38,887 bases of DNA from an uncultured Lachnospiraceae bacterium (GTDB lineage: Bacteria; Bacillota; Clostridia; Lachnospirales; Lachnospiraceae): positions 1 to 38,887 of the forward strand of contig CAJOGN010000011.1 of assembly GCA_905234245.1 (NCBI GenBank), given 5' to 3'. Under the pieces are notes generated by a model. That model saw only the letters and a list, made by a program, of their open reading frames with translations. It was not told where the DNA came from and ran no database searches. Shown here piece after piece: positions 30,670 to 37,829 of this stretch; position 1 is the stretch's first letter; every line of letters begins with the position of its first letter. Position numbers and translations under genes: made by a program.

Positions 30670-31651
30670 TACAGTTAAGATAAGAGATGCCATAAGGAAC
30701 TATTGCTTTTCCAATAGTAGATGGCTCAAGATTGTAGGCAAGGGTTTATTATCCCTTTGTAGTTTTTTGATAATTAATCATTTCTTTGGATATATTTCTT
30801 TCCTTAGGAATCCGATATTTGCAATTATTATAGCAATAGCCTGTGCATTTATTCCTTTAAGTGCAGGGGGATTGCTTGTAATGATATATATCTTTGTTCA
30901 ATTAACTGGACTCTCGGGACAGGTTGCGTTCATTGCTTTGGCCTTAATGGTTATATCCTACGGGTTAAGCTTCTTTTACGGCGCCAAGCGCATGTACAAT
31001 ATCAGTTATCTGCCCGTTGCCCTTCAGGTGCAGATGCCATACCCAATACCAGTATGCTCTGCGCTCCTCGGCGAGATGAATGAAGTGGCAGCAGTAATAA
31101 GCGGCGGCATTCTTTCCTTCTATCTCAAGACAATAAGAGAGAACGCATCAGTATTTATTGATGAGGGAAGCGATGTAACAGTAATTGACGTTATATCTCA
31201 GAAGATGCTCGCCAATCCAATGCTTTATATTTTTATAGCAAGCCTGGTTGCCATGTTTGTTGTAATAATGCTTCTTAAGAATACACAGATGAAGCGCTCC
31301 TATCTCGTGGCGACTGTATCGGGCATTTTCGTGGAAATGGCATTTATGCTTACAGGCTATGTTATAACAGGTAATCTTGGCAAGGTGCCTATGCTTATCC
31401 TTGCAAATGTTATTGCCTTTATCGTAGGCTTTGCCATTACGTATATTTTTAGAGATCTCGACTACGAGAGAGTAGAGAGAGTGCAATTTGAAGATGATGA
31501 TTATGTCTATTATGTAACTGCAATTCCTAAGATTGAATTGTCCAAGGAAGAGAAGAGGCTTACACGAATCACTAATACCCGAAGCAAATTCTATAATTCG
31601 GGCAAGATAGAGAGTGATTCTAAGACGGAGGATGTAGATGAATCTAAGTGA
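30662..31651 (+). CDS. Unrecognised multi-pass membrane protein coupled to cdaA
   Basis: A 329-residue protein with about eight hydrophobic segments between residues 20 and 270, including a short PYPIPVCSALLGEMNEVAAV region, and a charged C-terminal tail of about 55 residues (FEDDDYVYYVTAIPKIELS...). No family is recognised. It overlaps the upstream small membrane protein by 8 bases and cdaA by 14 bases, so stoichiometric co-expression with the cyclic-di-AMP synthase is likely. A regulatory or transport role is possible but unproven. Confidence 0.7.
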   Translation: MNSTVKIRDAIRNYCFSNSRWLKIVGKGLLSLCSFLIINHFFGYISFLRNPIFAIIIAIACAFIPLSAGGLLVMIYIFVQLTGLSGQVAFIALALMVISYGLSFFYGAKRMYNISYLPVALQVQMPYPIPVCSALLGEMNEVAAVISGGILSFYLKTIRENASVFIDEGSDVTVIDVISQKMLANPMLYIFIASLVAMFVVIMLLKNTQMKRSYLVATVSGIFVEMAFMLTGYVITGNLGKVPMLILANVIAFIVGFAITYIFRDLDYERVERVQFEDDDYVYYVTAIPKIELSKEEKRLTRITNTRSKFYNSGKIESDSKTEDVDESK

Positions 31652-32543
31652 TTTTTTTACCAAAATTAAAGATGGTGTAGATTCATGGACCGGTGATTAT
31701 TTTGGATTATACATACCAGATATCACATGGATAGACGTGCTAGAAGTGATAATTCTCGCATTTTTCATTTATCGATTGTTAGCATGGTGCAAGAATTCAA
31801 GAGCATGGACATTGCTTAAGGGTGTCCTTGTTATTGTGGTGTTCTTCGTTATTGCTGCCTTGCTACAGATGAGTACCATACTTTGGTTAGGCGAGAAGCT
31901 GCTTAGCGTGGCATTAGTAGCTGTTGTAGTACTGTTCCAGCCTGAGCTTCGTAAGGCTCTTGATGGATTAGGAAGTAGAAGCTTGTCCAACGTATTTCGT
32001 AATATGGGCTTAGGCAAGGCAGGAGAGAAGAGATTCTCTGACAGAACCTTAAATGATATGGTCAAAGCATGCTACGAGATGGGTGCCGTTAAGACAGGTG
32101 CGCTAATCGTAATTGAGAACAAGGTTAACCTCAGCGAATATGAGAGAACAGGAATTAAGCTAGATTCCCTGTTATCGAGACAGCTGTTAATTAATATATT
32201 TGAGAAGAATACGCCCCTTCATGATGGCGCAGTAGTAGTAAGAGGCGACAGAATTGTGGCTGCCACATGCTACCTGCCAATATCTGACAGCAGGGCTATA
32301 AGCAAGGATTTAGGTACTCGTCATAGAGCAGCCCTTGGTGTAAGCGAGGCAACAGACGCAACAACTATTATCGTTTCAGAAGAGACTGGTAAGGTGTCTG
32401 TATGTAATGAAGGCAGGCTTATACATGACATTTCCGATGAGGATTTGACCAATCTTCTTAGAACAATTCAGATGCCAGACGAGGTAGCGGAAGACAACAA
32501 GGGTAAGACCTTCTTGAAGAGGAGGGATAGCCATGATGAATAG
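31638..32543 (+). CDS. cdaA: Diadenylate cyclase CdaA
   Basis: A 301-residue membrane diadenylate cyclase that makes cyclic-di-AMP from two ATP. About three N-terminal helices (from WIDVLEVIILAFFIYRLL to ALVAVVVLF) precede the DAC domain. Its catalytic DGA (PLHDGAVVVRGDRI) and RHR (LGTRHRAALG) motifs are intact. It overlaps cdaR by 11 bases. Neighbours with no assigned function lie upstream; glmM, a frequent third partner, is not in the window. Confidence 0.96.
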   Translation: MNLSDFFTKIKDGVDSWTGDYFGLYIPDITWIDVLEVIILAFFIYRLLAWCKNSRAWTLLKGVLVIVVFFVIAALLQMSTILWLGEKLLSVALVAVVVLFQPELRKALDGLGSRSLSNVFRNMGLGKAGEKRFSDRTLNDMVKACYEMGAVKTGALIVIENKVNLSEYERTGIKLDSLLSRQLLINIFEKNTPLHDGAVVVRGDRIVAATCYLPISDSRAISKDLGTRHRAALGVSEATDATTIIVSEETGKVSVCNEGRLIHDISDEDLTNLLRTIQMPDEVAEDNKGKTFLKRRDSHDE

Positions 32544-33759
32544 AATTAAGAATATCTTTCTTAACAATATAGGATTGAAATTGCTTGCGGTACTTTTTGC
32601 GCTTGGTCTATGGTTTGTGGTTATTAATTTTAATGACCCGACTCAGACTAAGACATATACAACCTCAGTTGATGTCATCAATCAGGAGGTTATTCTAGAC
32701 CAGGGCAAATACTATGAGGTAATAGCGGGAGACCCTGTTACATTTAGAGTGACAGCCAAGAGATCTGTGCTAGAGCAAATGTCAGGAAGTGATTTTCAGG
32801 CAATAGCTGATATGGAATATATTGAGAATAATCAATATGTGCCTATTACAATTACTCCTCTTAAGAATGCTGACAAGGTATCAATCCCTTCTAAGAATTA
32901 TTCTATGGAGGTTAACATCGGCAAGGCGGTATCTAATCAGTTTACGGTAGTGCCGAAGACATCAGGTAATCCGGCAGCAGGATATGGTGTTGAGGATGTG
33001 GTATCTGATACCAAGACTGTTACAGTATATGGTCCTGAGGATGTTGTGGCATCTATCACATCAGTTGAAGCCACACTTCCTGTTGATGGAACTGACAGGG
33101 ATATTACTCAGGATGTTGCTCTTAAGGCTGTTGACAGCAGTGGCAAGCAGGTTGATACTTCTAAGCTTGACTTTAGCAAGGACAAGGTCAAGGTTACAGC
33201 CCATATATGCATGGTTAAGACAGTTCCGATTAAGGTGGAGACATCAGGAAGTCTGCAAGATGGACTTGAGATTGCATCCATAACAACCACGCCGAAGGAA
33301 GTTGTTATTAAGGGTGAGTCAAGAGACCTTAACAAGGTGACGGAGATAGTAGTTCCGGCTTCTGTTATTAACTTAAGTCTGATTACTGCTGATTTCGAGA
33401 CCACTGTTGATATTAATCAATACCTGCCTAACAGGGTAAATGTGCTTAATACAGCCGATGCCACTGTTAAGATTAAGGTGGATGTTAACAATAAGGTATC
33501 TAAGACATTTAAGATACCTACCAACAATCTGACAATTAACAATCTTGCACCTGGATTAAAGGGCGAGTTCGACGATAGCTATGTTAATGTTGAGATAGTT
33601 GCCATGAAGGAACAGCTCGACAAACTAGATGAGACTAAGATTAGCGGTTACGTAGATGCCAGCGGATTGTCTAAGGGCAAGCATGCGGTATCAGTTGTAT
33701 TGACCTTAGATAGTGAATATCAGGCTAAGACAACAACTACAGAATTAATAATAGAATAG
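32533..33759 (+). CDS. cdaR: CdaR, YbbR-domain regulator of diadenylate cyclase
   Basis: A 408-residue protein with one N-terminal helix (IGLKLLAVLFALGLWFVVI) and an extracytoplasmic region of repeated YbbR domains of about 80 residues each (for example GDPVTFRVTAKRSVLEQM, TKTVTVYGPEDVVASI, PKEVVIKGESRDLNKV, NVEIVAMKEQLDKL). CdaR modulates CdaA. GGAGGG is 8 bases upstream of the first ATG. Confidence 0.94.
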   Translation: MMNRIKNIFLNNIGLKLLAVLFALGLWFVVINFNDPTQTKTYTTSVDVINQEVILDQGKYYEVIAGDPVTFRVTAKRSVLEQMSGSDFQAIADMEYIENNQYVPITITPLKNADKVSIPSKNYSMEVNIGKAVSNQFTVVPKTSGNPAAGYGVEDVVSDTKTVTVYGPEDVVASITSVEATLPVDGTDRDITQDVALKAVDSSGKQVDTSKLDFSKDKVKVTAHICMVKTVPIKVETSGSLQDGLEIASITTTPKEVVIKGESRDLNKVTEIVVPASVINLSLITADFETTVDINQYLPNRVNVLNTADATVKIKVDVNNKVSKTFKIPTNNLTINNLAPGLKGEFDDSYVNVEIVAMKEQLDKLDETKISGYVDASGLSKGKHAVSVVLTLDSEYQAKTTTTELIIE

Positions 33760-33770
33760 AGGCGATAAAA

Positions 33771-34043
33771 ATGGTAAGTAAAAAGGTGACTATTACTAAT
33801 CTATCAGGATTACATATGGGGGCAGCTGGCAAGCTGTGTGATGAGGCGATAAAGTATTCGGATACTTCAACCAAATTCATATATCGTGACAATCACGAGG
33901 CTAACGCCAAATCAATGCTAAGCGTCCTCGGCGCCAGCGTCACGGCTGGAGAAGAGATAGAAATTGTGTGTGACGGACCACATGAAGAAGAAGCTTTATA
34001 TGCACTTGTGGTACTAGTAGAGAATAATTTTGATGAATATTAG
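33771..34043 (+). CDS. Atypical HPr-like phosphocarrier protein
   Basis: A 90-residue HPr-fold protein. The phosphorylatable H15 is present in LSGLHMGAAG, but the canonical GLHARPA context is changed: Arg17 is Gly and Pro18 is Ala. The regulatory serine position is kept in AKSMLSVLG (S48). Loss of Arg17, which stabilises phosphohistidine, suggests weak or absent PTS phosphotransfer and perhaps a regulatory role. It follows cdaR by 11 bases and precedes leuA; no ptsI is nearby. Confidence 0.85.
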   Translation: MVSKKVTITNLSGLHMGAAGKLCDEAIKYSDTSTKFIYRDNHEANAKSMLSVLGASVTAGEEIEIVCDGPHEEEALYALVVLVENNFDEY

Positions 34044-34115
34044 TAATAATATTAGAAATGTTATTAGATAAGATATTAGGAAAGAAATAAGGAAATATAT
34101 TAGAAAATTTATTAG
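34037..34115 (+). repeat. AT-rich ATTAG-repeat leader before leuA
   Basis: ATTAG occurs six times in about 75 bases. One frame here reads ATG TTA TTA GAT AAG ATA TTA GGA AAG AAA TAA (34058-34090), a 10-residue peptide with three Leu and one Ile. There is no ribosome site before it and no terminator hairpin, so leader-peptide attenuation is only a possibility. Confidence 0.4.
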
Positions 34116-34127
34116 GAAGGAAGAACA

Positions 34128-35789
34128 ATGTTAGATTTTAAGAGATATAAGAGAAACCCGGTGGTGGACTTCCCGGAAAGAACATGGCCGGACAAAGAAA
34201 TTGAAAAGGCGCCAATATGGTGTAGCGTCGACCTTAGAGATGGTAACCAGGCATTAATAGAGCCTATGAATGTTGACGAGAAGATGGAGATGTTCGAGCT
34301 TCTCTTAAGATTAGGCTTTAAGGAGATTGAGATAGGATTTCCGGCAGCCAGCCAGATTGAATATGATTTCTTAAGAAAGCTTGTTGCAGAGAATAAGATT
34401 CCGGATGATGTTAAGGTTCAGGTGTTATGCCAATGCAGACAGGAGCTAATTGACAGAACATTTGAGGCGATTCAGGGAATACCTAATGTAATATTCCACA
34501 TTTACAATTCAACATCTACACTTCAAAGAGATGTGGTATTTAATAAGTCTCGCGAAGAGATAATTGATATTGCTGTTGCTGGAACTAATATGGTAACAGA
34601 AGGAATGAAGAATTTTGATGGGGATATTCAGCTTGAATATTCACCTGAGTCATTCACAGGAACTGAGCTGGACTTCTCACTTGAGATATGTACGGCTGTT
34701 CAGAAGGCGTGGAACAAAGCTAATGATAATCCAATAATCTTCAATCTGCCAGCAACTGTTGAGATGAATACACCTAATGTATATGCTGACCAGATTGAGT
34801 GGATGAGTACACATTTTGAAGATAGAGATAATGTAATATTATCAGTTCATCCACACAACGACAGAGGAACAGGCGTGGCAATTACAGAGCTGGCTCTGCT
34901 CGCCGGTGCTGACAGAGTTGAGGGAACACTTCTTGGTAATGGTGAGAGAACAGGTAACGTGGATGTGCTTACTGTTGCCTACAATATGTTCAGCCAGGGA
35001 ATTGATCCTAAGCTTAATATTGAAAATGTTAAAGAAATCGTTGAGATATATGAACGTTGCTGTAAGATGGAAGTTGATATGAGACATCCTTATGCAGGAA
35101 AGCTGGTATTTACTGCATTTTCCGGTTCTCATCAGGATGCCATCAACAAGGGCGTCAAGGCGCTTAAGGAAAGAGGCGGAGAGCATTGGGAAGTTCCATA
35201 TCTTCCAATTGACCCTGCTGATATAGGAAGAGAATATGAGCCAGTAGTTAGAATCAATTCTCAGTCTGGTAAGGGCGGAATTGCATTTGTTATGGATACA
35301 GTTTATGGCTACAAGCTGCCTAAGGATATGCAGAAGGAATTCGCCAAGGTTATTCAGAAGATTTCCGAGGAAGTCGGGGGAGAGGTTAAGCCGGAGAAGG
35401 TTATGGCAGCATTTAAGGCAGAATACTTCGAGAACAAGGATCCATTTGAGCTTGTTTTCGTGGATGTATATGATAACTCAAGTAGTGATGATACCAAGGT
35501 GTCACTTGACTTCAAATACAGAGGAGAAGAGCTTCACTCAGAGGCAGAGGGCAATGGACCTATTGACGCACTTAAGACGGCAATTCGCCAGTGCGTGCCG
35601 GATGTGGACTTTAGCGTAGAGGATTATTCAGAGCATTCACTTTCACAGGGCTCACACGCTAAGGCGGCTGCGTATATGAAGCTTAAGAATCCTATAACAG
35701 GTAAGATTACTTACGGAGTAGGAGTTAGCTCTAACATTACCAGAGCAGGTATAAGAGGTATTTTTTCTGCTCTTAATAGGTTATTTTAA
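34128..35789 (+). CDS. leuA: 2-isopropylmalate synthase LeuA (long form)
   Basis: A 553-residue enzyme that condenses acetyl-CoA with 2-oxoisovalerate, the first committed step of leucine synthesis. WCSVDLRDGNQAL and the metal-binding HPHNDRGTGVA plus GNGERTGNVD are present in the catalytic barrel, and the C-terminal 130 residues form the leucine-sensing regulatory domain. The length fits the long LeuA2-type. No other leu genes are adjacent. GGAAGGAAG precedes the ATG. Confidence 0.95.
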   Translation: MLDFKRYKRNPVVDFPERTWPDKEIEKAPIWCSVDLRDGNQALIEPMNVDEKMEMFELLLRLGFKEIEIGFPAASQIEYDFLRKLVAENKIPDDVKVQVLCQCRQELIDRTFEAIQGIPNVIFHIYNSTSTLQRDVVFNKSREEIIDIAVAGTNMVTEGMKNFDGDIQLEYSPESFTGTELDFSLEICTAVQKAWNKANDNPIIFNLPATVEMNTPNVYADQIEWMSTHFEDRDNVILSVHPHNDRGTGVAITELALLAGADRVEGTLLGNGERTGNVDVLTVAYNMFSQGIDPKLNIENVKEIVEIYERCCKMEVDMRHPYAGKLVFTAFSGSHQDAINKGVKALKERGGEHWEVPYLPIDPADIGREYEPVVRINSQSGKGGIAFVMDTVYGYKLPKDMQKEFAKVIQKISEEVGGEVKPEKVMAAFKAEYFENKDPFELVFVDVYDNSSSDDTKVSLDFKYRGEELHSEAEGNGPIDALKTAIRQCVPDVDFSVEDYSEHSLSQGSHAKAAAYMKLKNPITGKITYGVGVSSNITRAGIRGIFSALNRLF

Positions 35790-35801
35790 CAGGAGGTTAT
35801 T

Positions 35802-36677
35802 ATGAAGAAGATTCTAGTTACAGGTTGTAATGGTCAGTTAGGTCGCGCTATTAGAAATGAATATGGAAGTAGCGTTGAATTTATCAAGACTGATATGATT
35901 GATATGGAAGGTGTTATTAAGCTTGACATCTCTGACCTTGAGGCGGTTCGCAAGGTGTGCGCAGACACTCATCCAGATGTGATTATTAACTGCGCAGCAT
36001 TTACTAATGTTGATGGCTGCGAGGAGAAGGAAGATGTGGCTTATCAGGCTAACGCAATTGGCCCTAAGAACCTGGCTATCGTTGCTAAAGAAAACGACAT
36101 TAAGTTAATTCACATTTCTACGGATTATGTATTCGCAGGTGATGGAAGCAAGCCTTATGTTGAGACAGACGAGCCTAACCCTGTATCTGCTTACGGCAGA
36201 ACCAAGCTTGCAGGCGAGAAGTTCGTACAGGAGAACGCTGACAAATACTTCATTCTTCGTACTGCATGGCTTTATGGAGATGGCAAGAATTTCGTTAAGA
36301 CAATGCTTAATGCTGCTAAGACACACGACGAGGTTTCAGTAGTGTGCGATCAGCTAGGTACACCAACCTCTGCTGTTGAGTTGTCTAAGATGATTCATTT
36401 CTTAGAGGGTACTAAAGAGTATGGAATCTACCACGCTACATGTGAGGGAGATACTAACTGGGCTGAGTTTACAGAGGCCTTCTATAAGAAATGTGATATT
36501 AAGACTAAGGTTAATCATGTTACAAGCGAGGAATATGCTAAGATTAATCCTGCAGCAGCCAACAGACCACACTATTCAATCTTAGAGAATGCACATCTTA
36601 AGGAAGTTACTAGTGATTTTTCTATGGCAAACTGGGAGGATGCGCTAGACTACTATCTTGCTAACATGCCAGAATAA
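35802..36677 (+). CDS. rfbD: dTDP-4-dehydrorhamnose reductase
   Basis: A 291-residue extended SDR with the N-terminal cofactor loop TGCNGQLGRAI, the NCAAFTNVDGCEE segment, HISTDYVFAGD and the catalytic YGRTKLAGE. It performs the last step of dTDP-L-rhamnose synthesis for surface polysaccharide. It begins 12 bases after leuA with ACAGGAGG. rfbB, the second-step enzyme, lies 1.1 kb downstream; rfbA and rfbC are not in the window. Confidence 0.93.
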   Translation: MKKILVTGCNGQLGRAIRNEYGSSVEFIKTDMIDMEGVIKLDISDLEAVRKVCADTHPDVIINCAAFTNVDGCEEKEDVAYQANAIGPKNLAIVAKENDIKLIHISTDYVFAGDGSKPYVETDEPNPVSAYGRTKLAGEKFVQENADKYFILRTAWLYGDGKNFVKTMLNAAKTHDEVSVVCDQLGTPTSAVELSKMIHFLEGTKEYGIYHATCEGDTNWAEFTEAFYKKCDIKTKVNHVTSEEYAKINPAAANRPHYSILENAHLKEVTSDFSMANWEDALDYYLANMPE

Positions 36678-36685
36678 TATATGAG

Positions 36686-36786
36686 ATGTCTAATTACCGA
36701 GTGTCGTCACGCTCATGAAGAAAATCGTATGCGATACCATGAAATGGTATCGCCGGTAACGTTGACGACCTCGGCTAATTAGACAT
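36686..36786 (-). repeat. Dispersed hairpin element, copy B, with an inserted inner hairpin
   Basis: Arms 36686-36708 and 36764-36786 are near-complementary. On the minus strand the left arm is identical to that of copy A for all 23 bases and the right arm differs at one base. The core CGATTTTCTTCATGAGC is at 36711-36727. Unlike copy A, the apex carries about 33 extra bases including a perfect 10-base hairpin GCGATACCAT-GAA-ATGGTATCGC (36731-36753). No T-run follows on either strand. Confidence 0.8.
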
Positions 36787-36811
36787 ATAAGTAGTATTAG
36801 TGAGGAATATT

Positions 36812-37648
36812 ATGGGTAATAAACCACTGGTATCAGTATGTATTCCAGCTTATAATAATGAGGATTATATACTAGAGACGATTAATTGCATATTATCCCA
36901 GAGCTATAAGAATATAGAGCTGATTGTTGTGGATGATAATTCATCTGATGATACATATAAGGTTGTGAAATCTGTAAAAGATGTGCGCCTGAAGGCGTAT
37001 AGAAATAAAGACAATCTTGGTATGGCAGGCAATTGGAACAGGTGCTTAGAGCTTTGCAGTGGCAAATATATCAAGCTGGTGTGTGCAGATGATTTGCTGC
37101 ATAAAAGGTTGATCGAGAAGGAAGTTGCCATAATGGAGGCTTACCCTGAGGTTAATCTTGTGCAGTCAGACACACAGTTTATAGATGTTAACGGCAGACC
37201 TAAGGGCTATTACAGAAGATATTATAAGTCGGGAGTTGTGGAAGGCAAGAAGGCTTCGAGGTTTTCTGTATTCACAAGAGACTTTCTTGGAGCGCCCTTA
37301 GCTAACATGATTAGGAAATCAACATATGATAAGCTTGGAGGCTTCGACGAGAAGCTGGTATACATTATTGATTATGATTTCTTCATGAAGCTTGCTAATT
37401 ATGGTAAAATCTATATAATCCACAGGCCACTTAATTATTTTAGGATTCGTGGAGATTCTAACACAGGCCAGGTAATGGGCGGCGGCAAGGAGCAGGCTTA
37501 TATAAGAGAACATAGGATGCTTGTTGAAAAATACGCTTCTGATTTGAATCTGTCACCATGGCAGGTCAATCTAAGCGTACTAATCAGAAAGCTTATGAGT
37601 TTTATGGGAAGCATATATCTTAAGATATTCCTTCCTAAGGAAGCGTGA
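36812..37648 (+). CDS. Family 2 glycosyltransferase
   Basis: A 278-residue GT-A fold glycosyltransferase. VSVCIPAYNNEDYILETINC, then LIVVDDNSSDDT is the nucleotide-sugar site, CADDLLHKRL holds the metal-binding ADD, and FDEKLVYIIDYDFFMKLANYG is the acceptor-side acidic motif. It probably transfers rhamnose or another sugar onto a surface polysaccharide. The ATG at 36812 is preferred to GTG 36800 because GAGG (36802-36805) is 6 bases from it. Hairpin elements B and C flank the gene. Confidence 0.9.
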   Translation: MGNKPLVSVCIPAYNNEDYILETINCILSQSYKNIELIVVDDNSSDDTYKVVKSVKDVRLKAYRNKDNLGMAGNWNRCLELCSGKYIKLVCADDLLHKRLIEKEVAIMEAYPEVNLVQSDTQFIDVNGRPKGYYRRYYKSGVVEGKKASRFSVFTRDFLGAPLANMIRKSTYDKLGGFDEKLVYIIDYDFFMKLANYGKIYIIHRPLNYFRIRGDSNTGQVMGGGKEQAYIREHRMLVEKYASDLNLSPWQVNLSVLIRKLMSFMGSIYLKIFLPKEA

Positions 37649-37684
37649 TAAAGGAAGGTTCTTTTGCTACATAATTATGAGAAT

Positions 37685-37751
37685 TGTCTAAGCAGCCAAA
37701 ACCTGCTTAGCGATTTTCTGTATGAGCGGGCAGGTCTTTGGTGCTTAGACA
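37685..37751 (+). repeat. Dispersed hairpin element, copy C
   Basis: TGTCTAAGCA...ACCTGC (ending 37706) pairs with GCAGGTC...TGCTTAGACA (37730-37751). The apex holds GCGATTTTCTGTATGAGC (37710-37727). The outermost TGTCTAA is shared with copies A and B, but the middle of both arms differs in a compensating way. No T-run follows. Confidence 0.8.
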
Positions 37752-37829
37752 GTAAGATGTTAAGGCTTGCAAAAGGACCGTTTCTTAGGATAATAAATAA
37801 TTATATTACATTAAGGAGAGAATAGTATT

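Noticed and set aside
34044-34127. T-box or riboswitch before leuA
   Set aside because: The 84-base gap is too short and lacks a T-box sequence, specifier stem or terminator.
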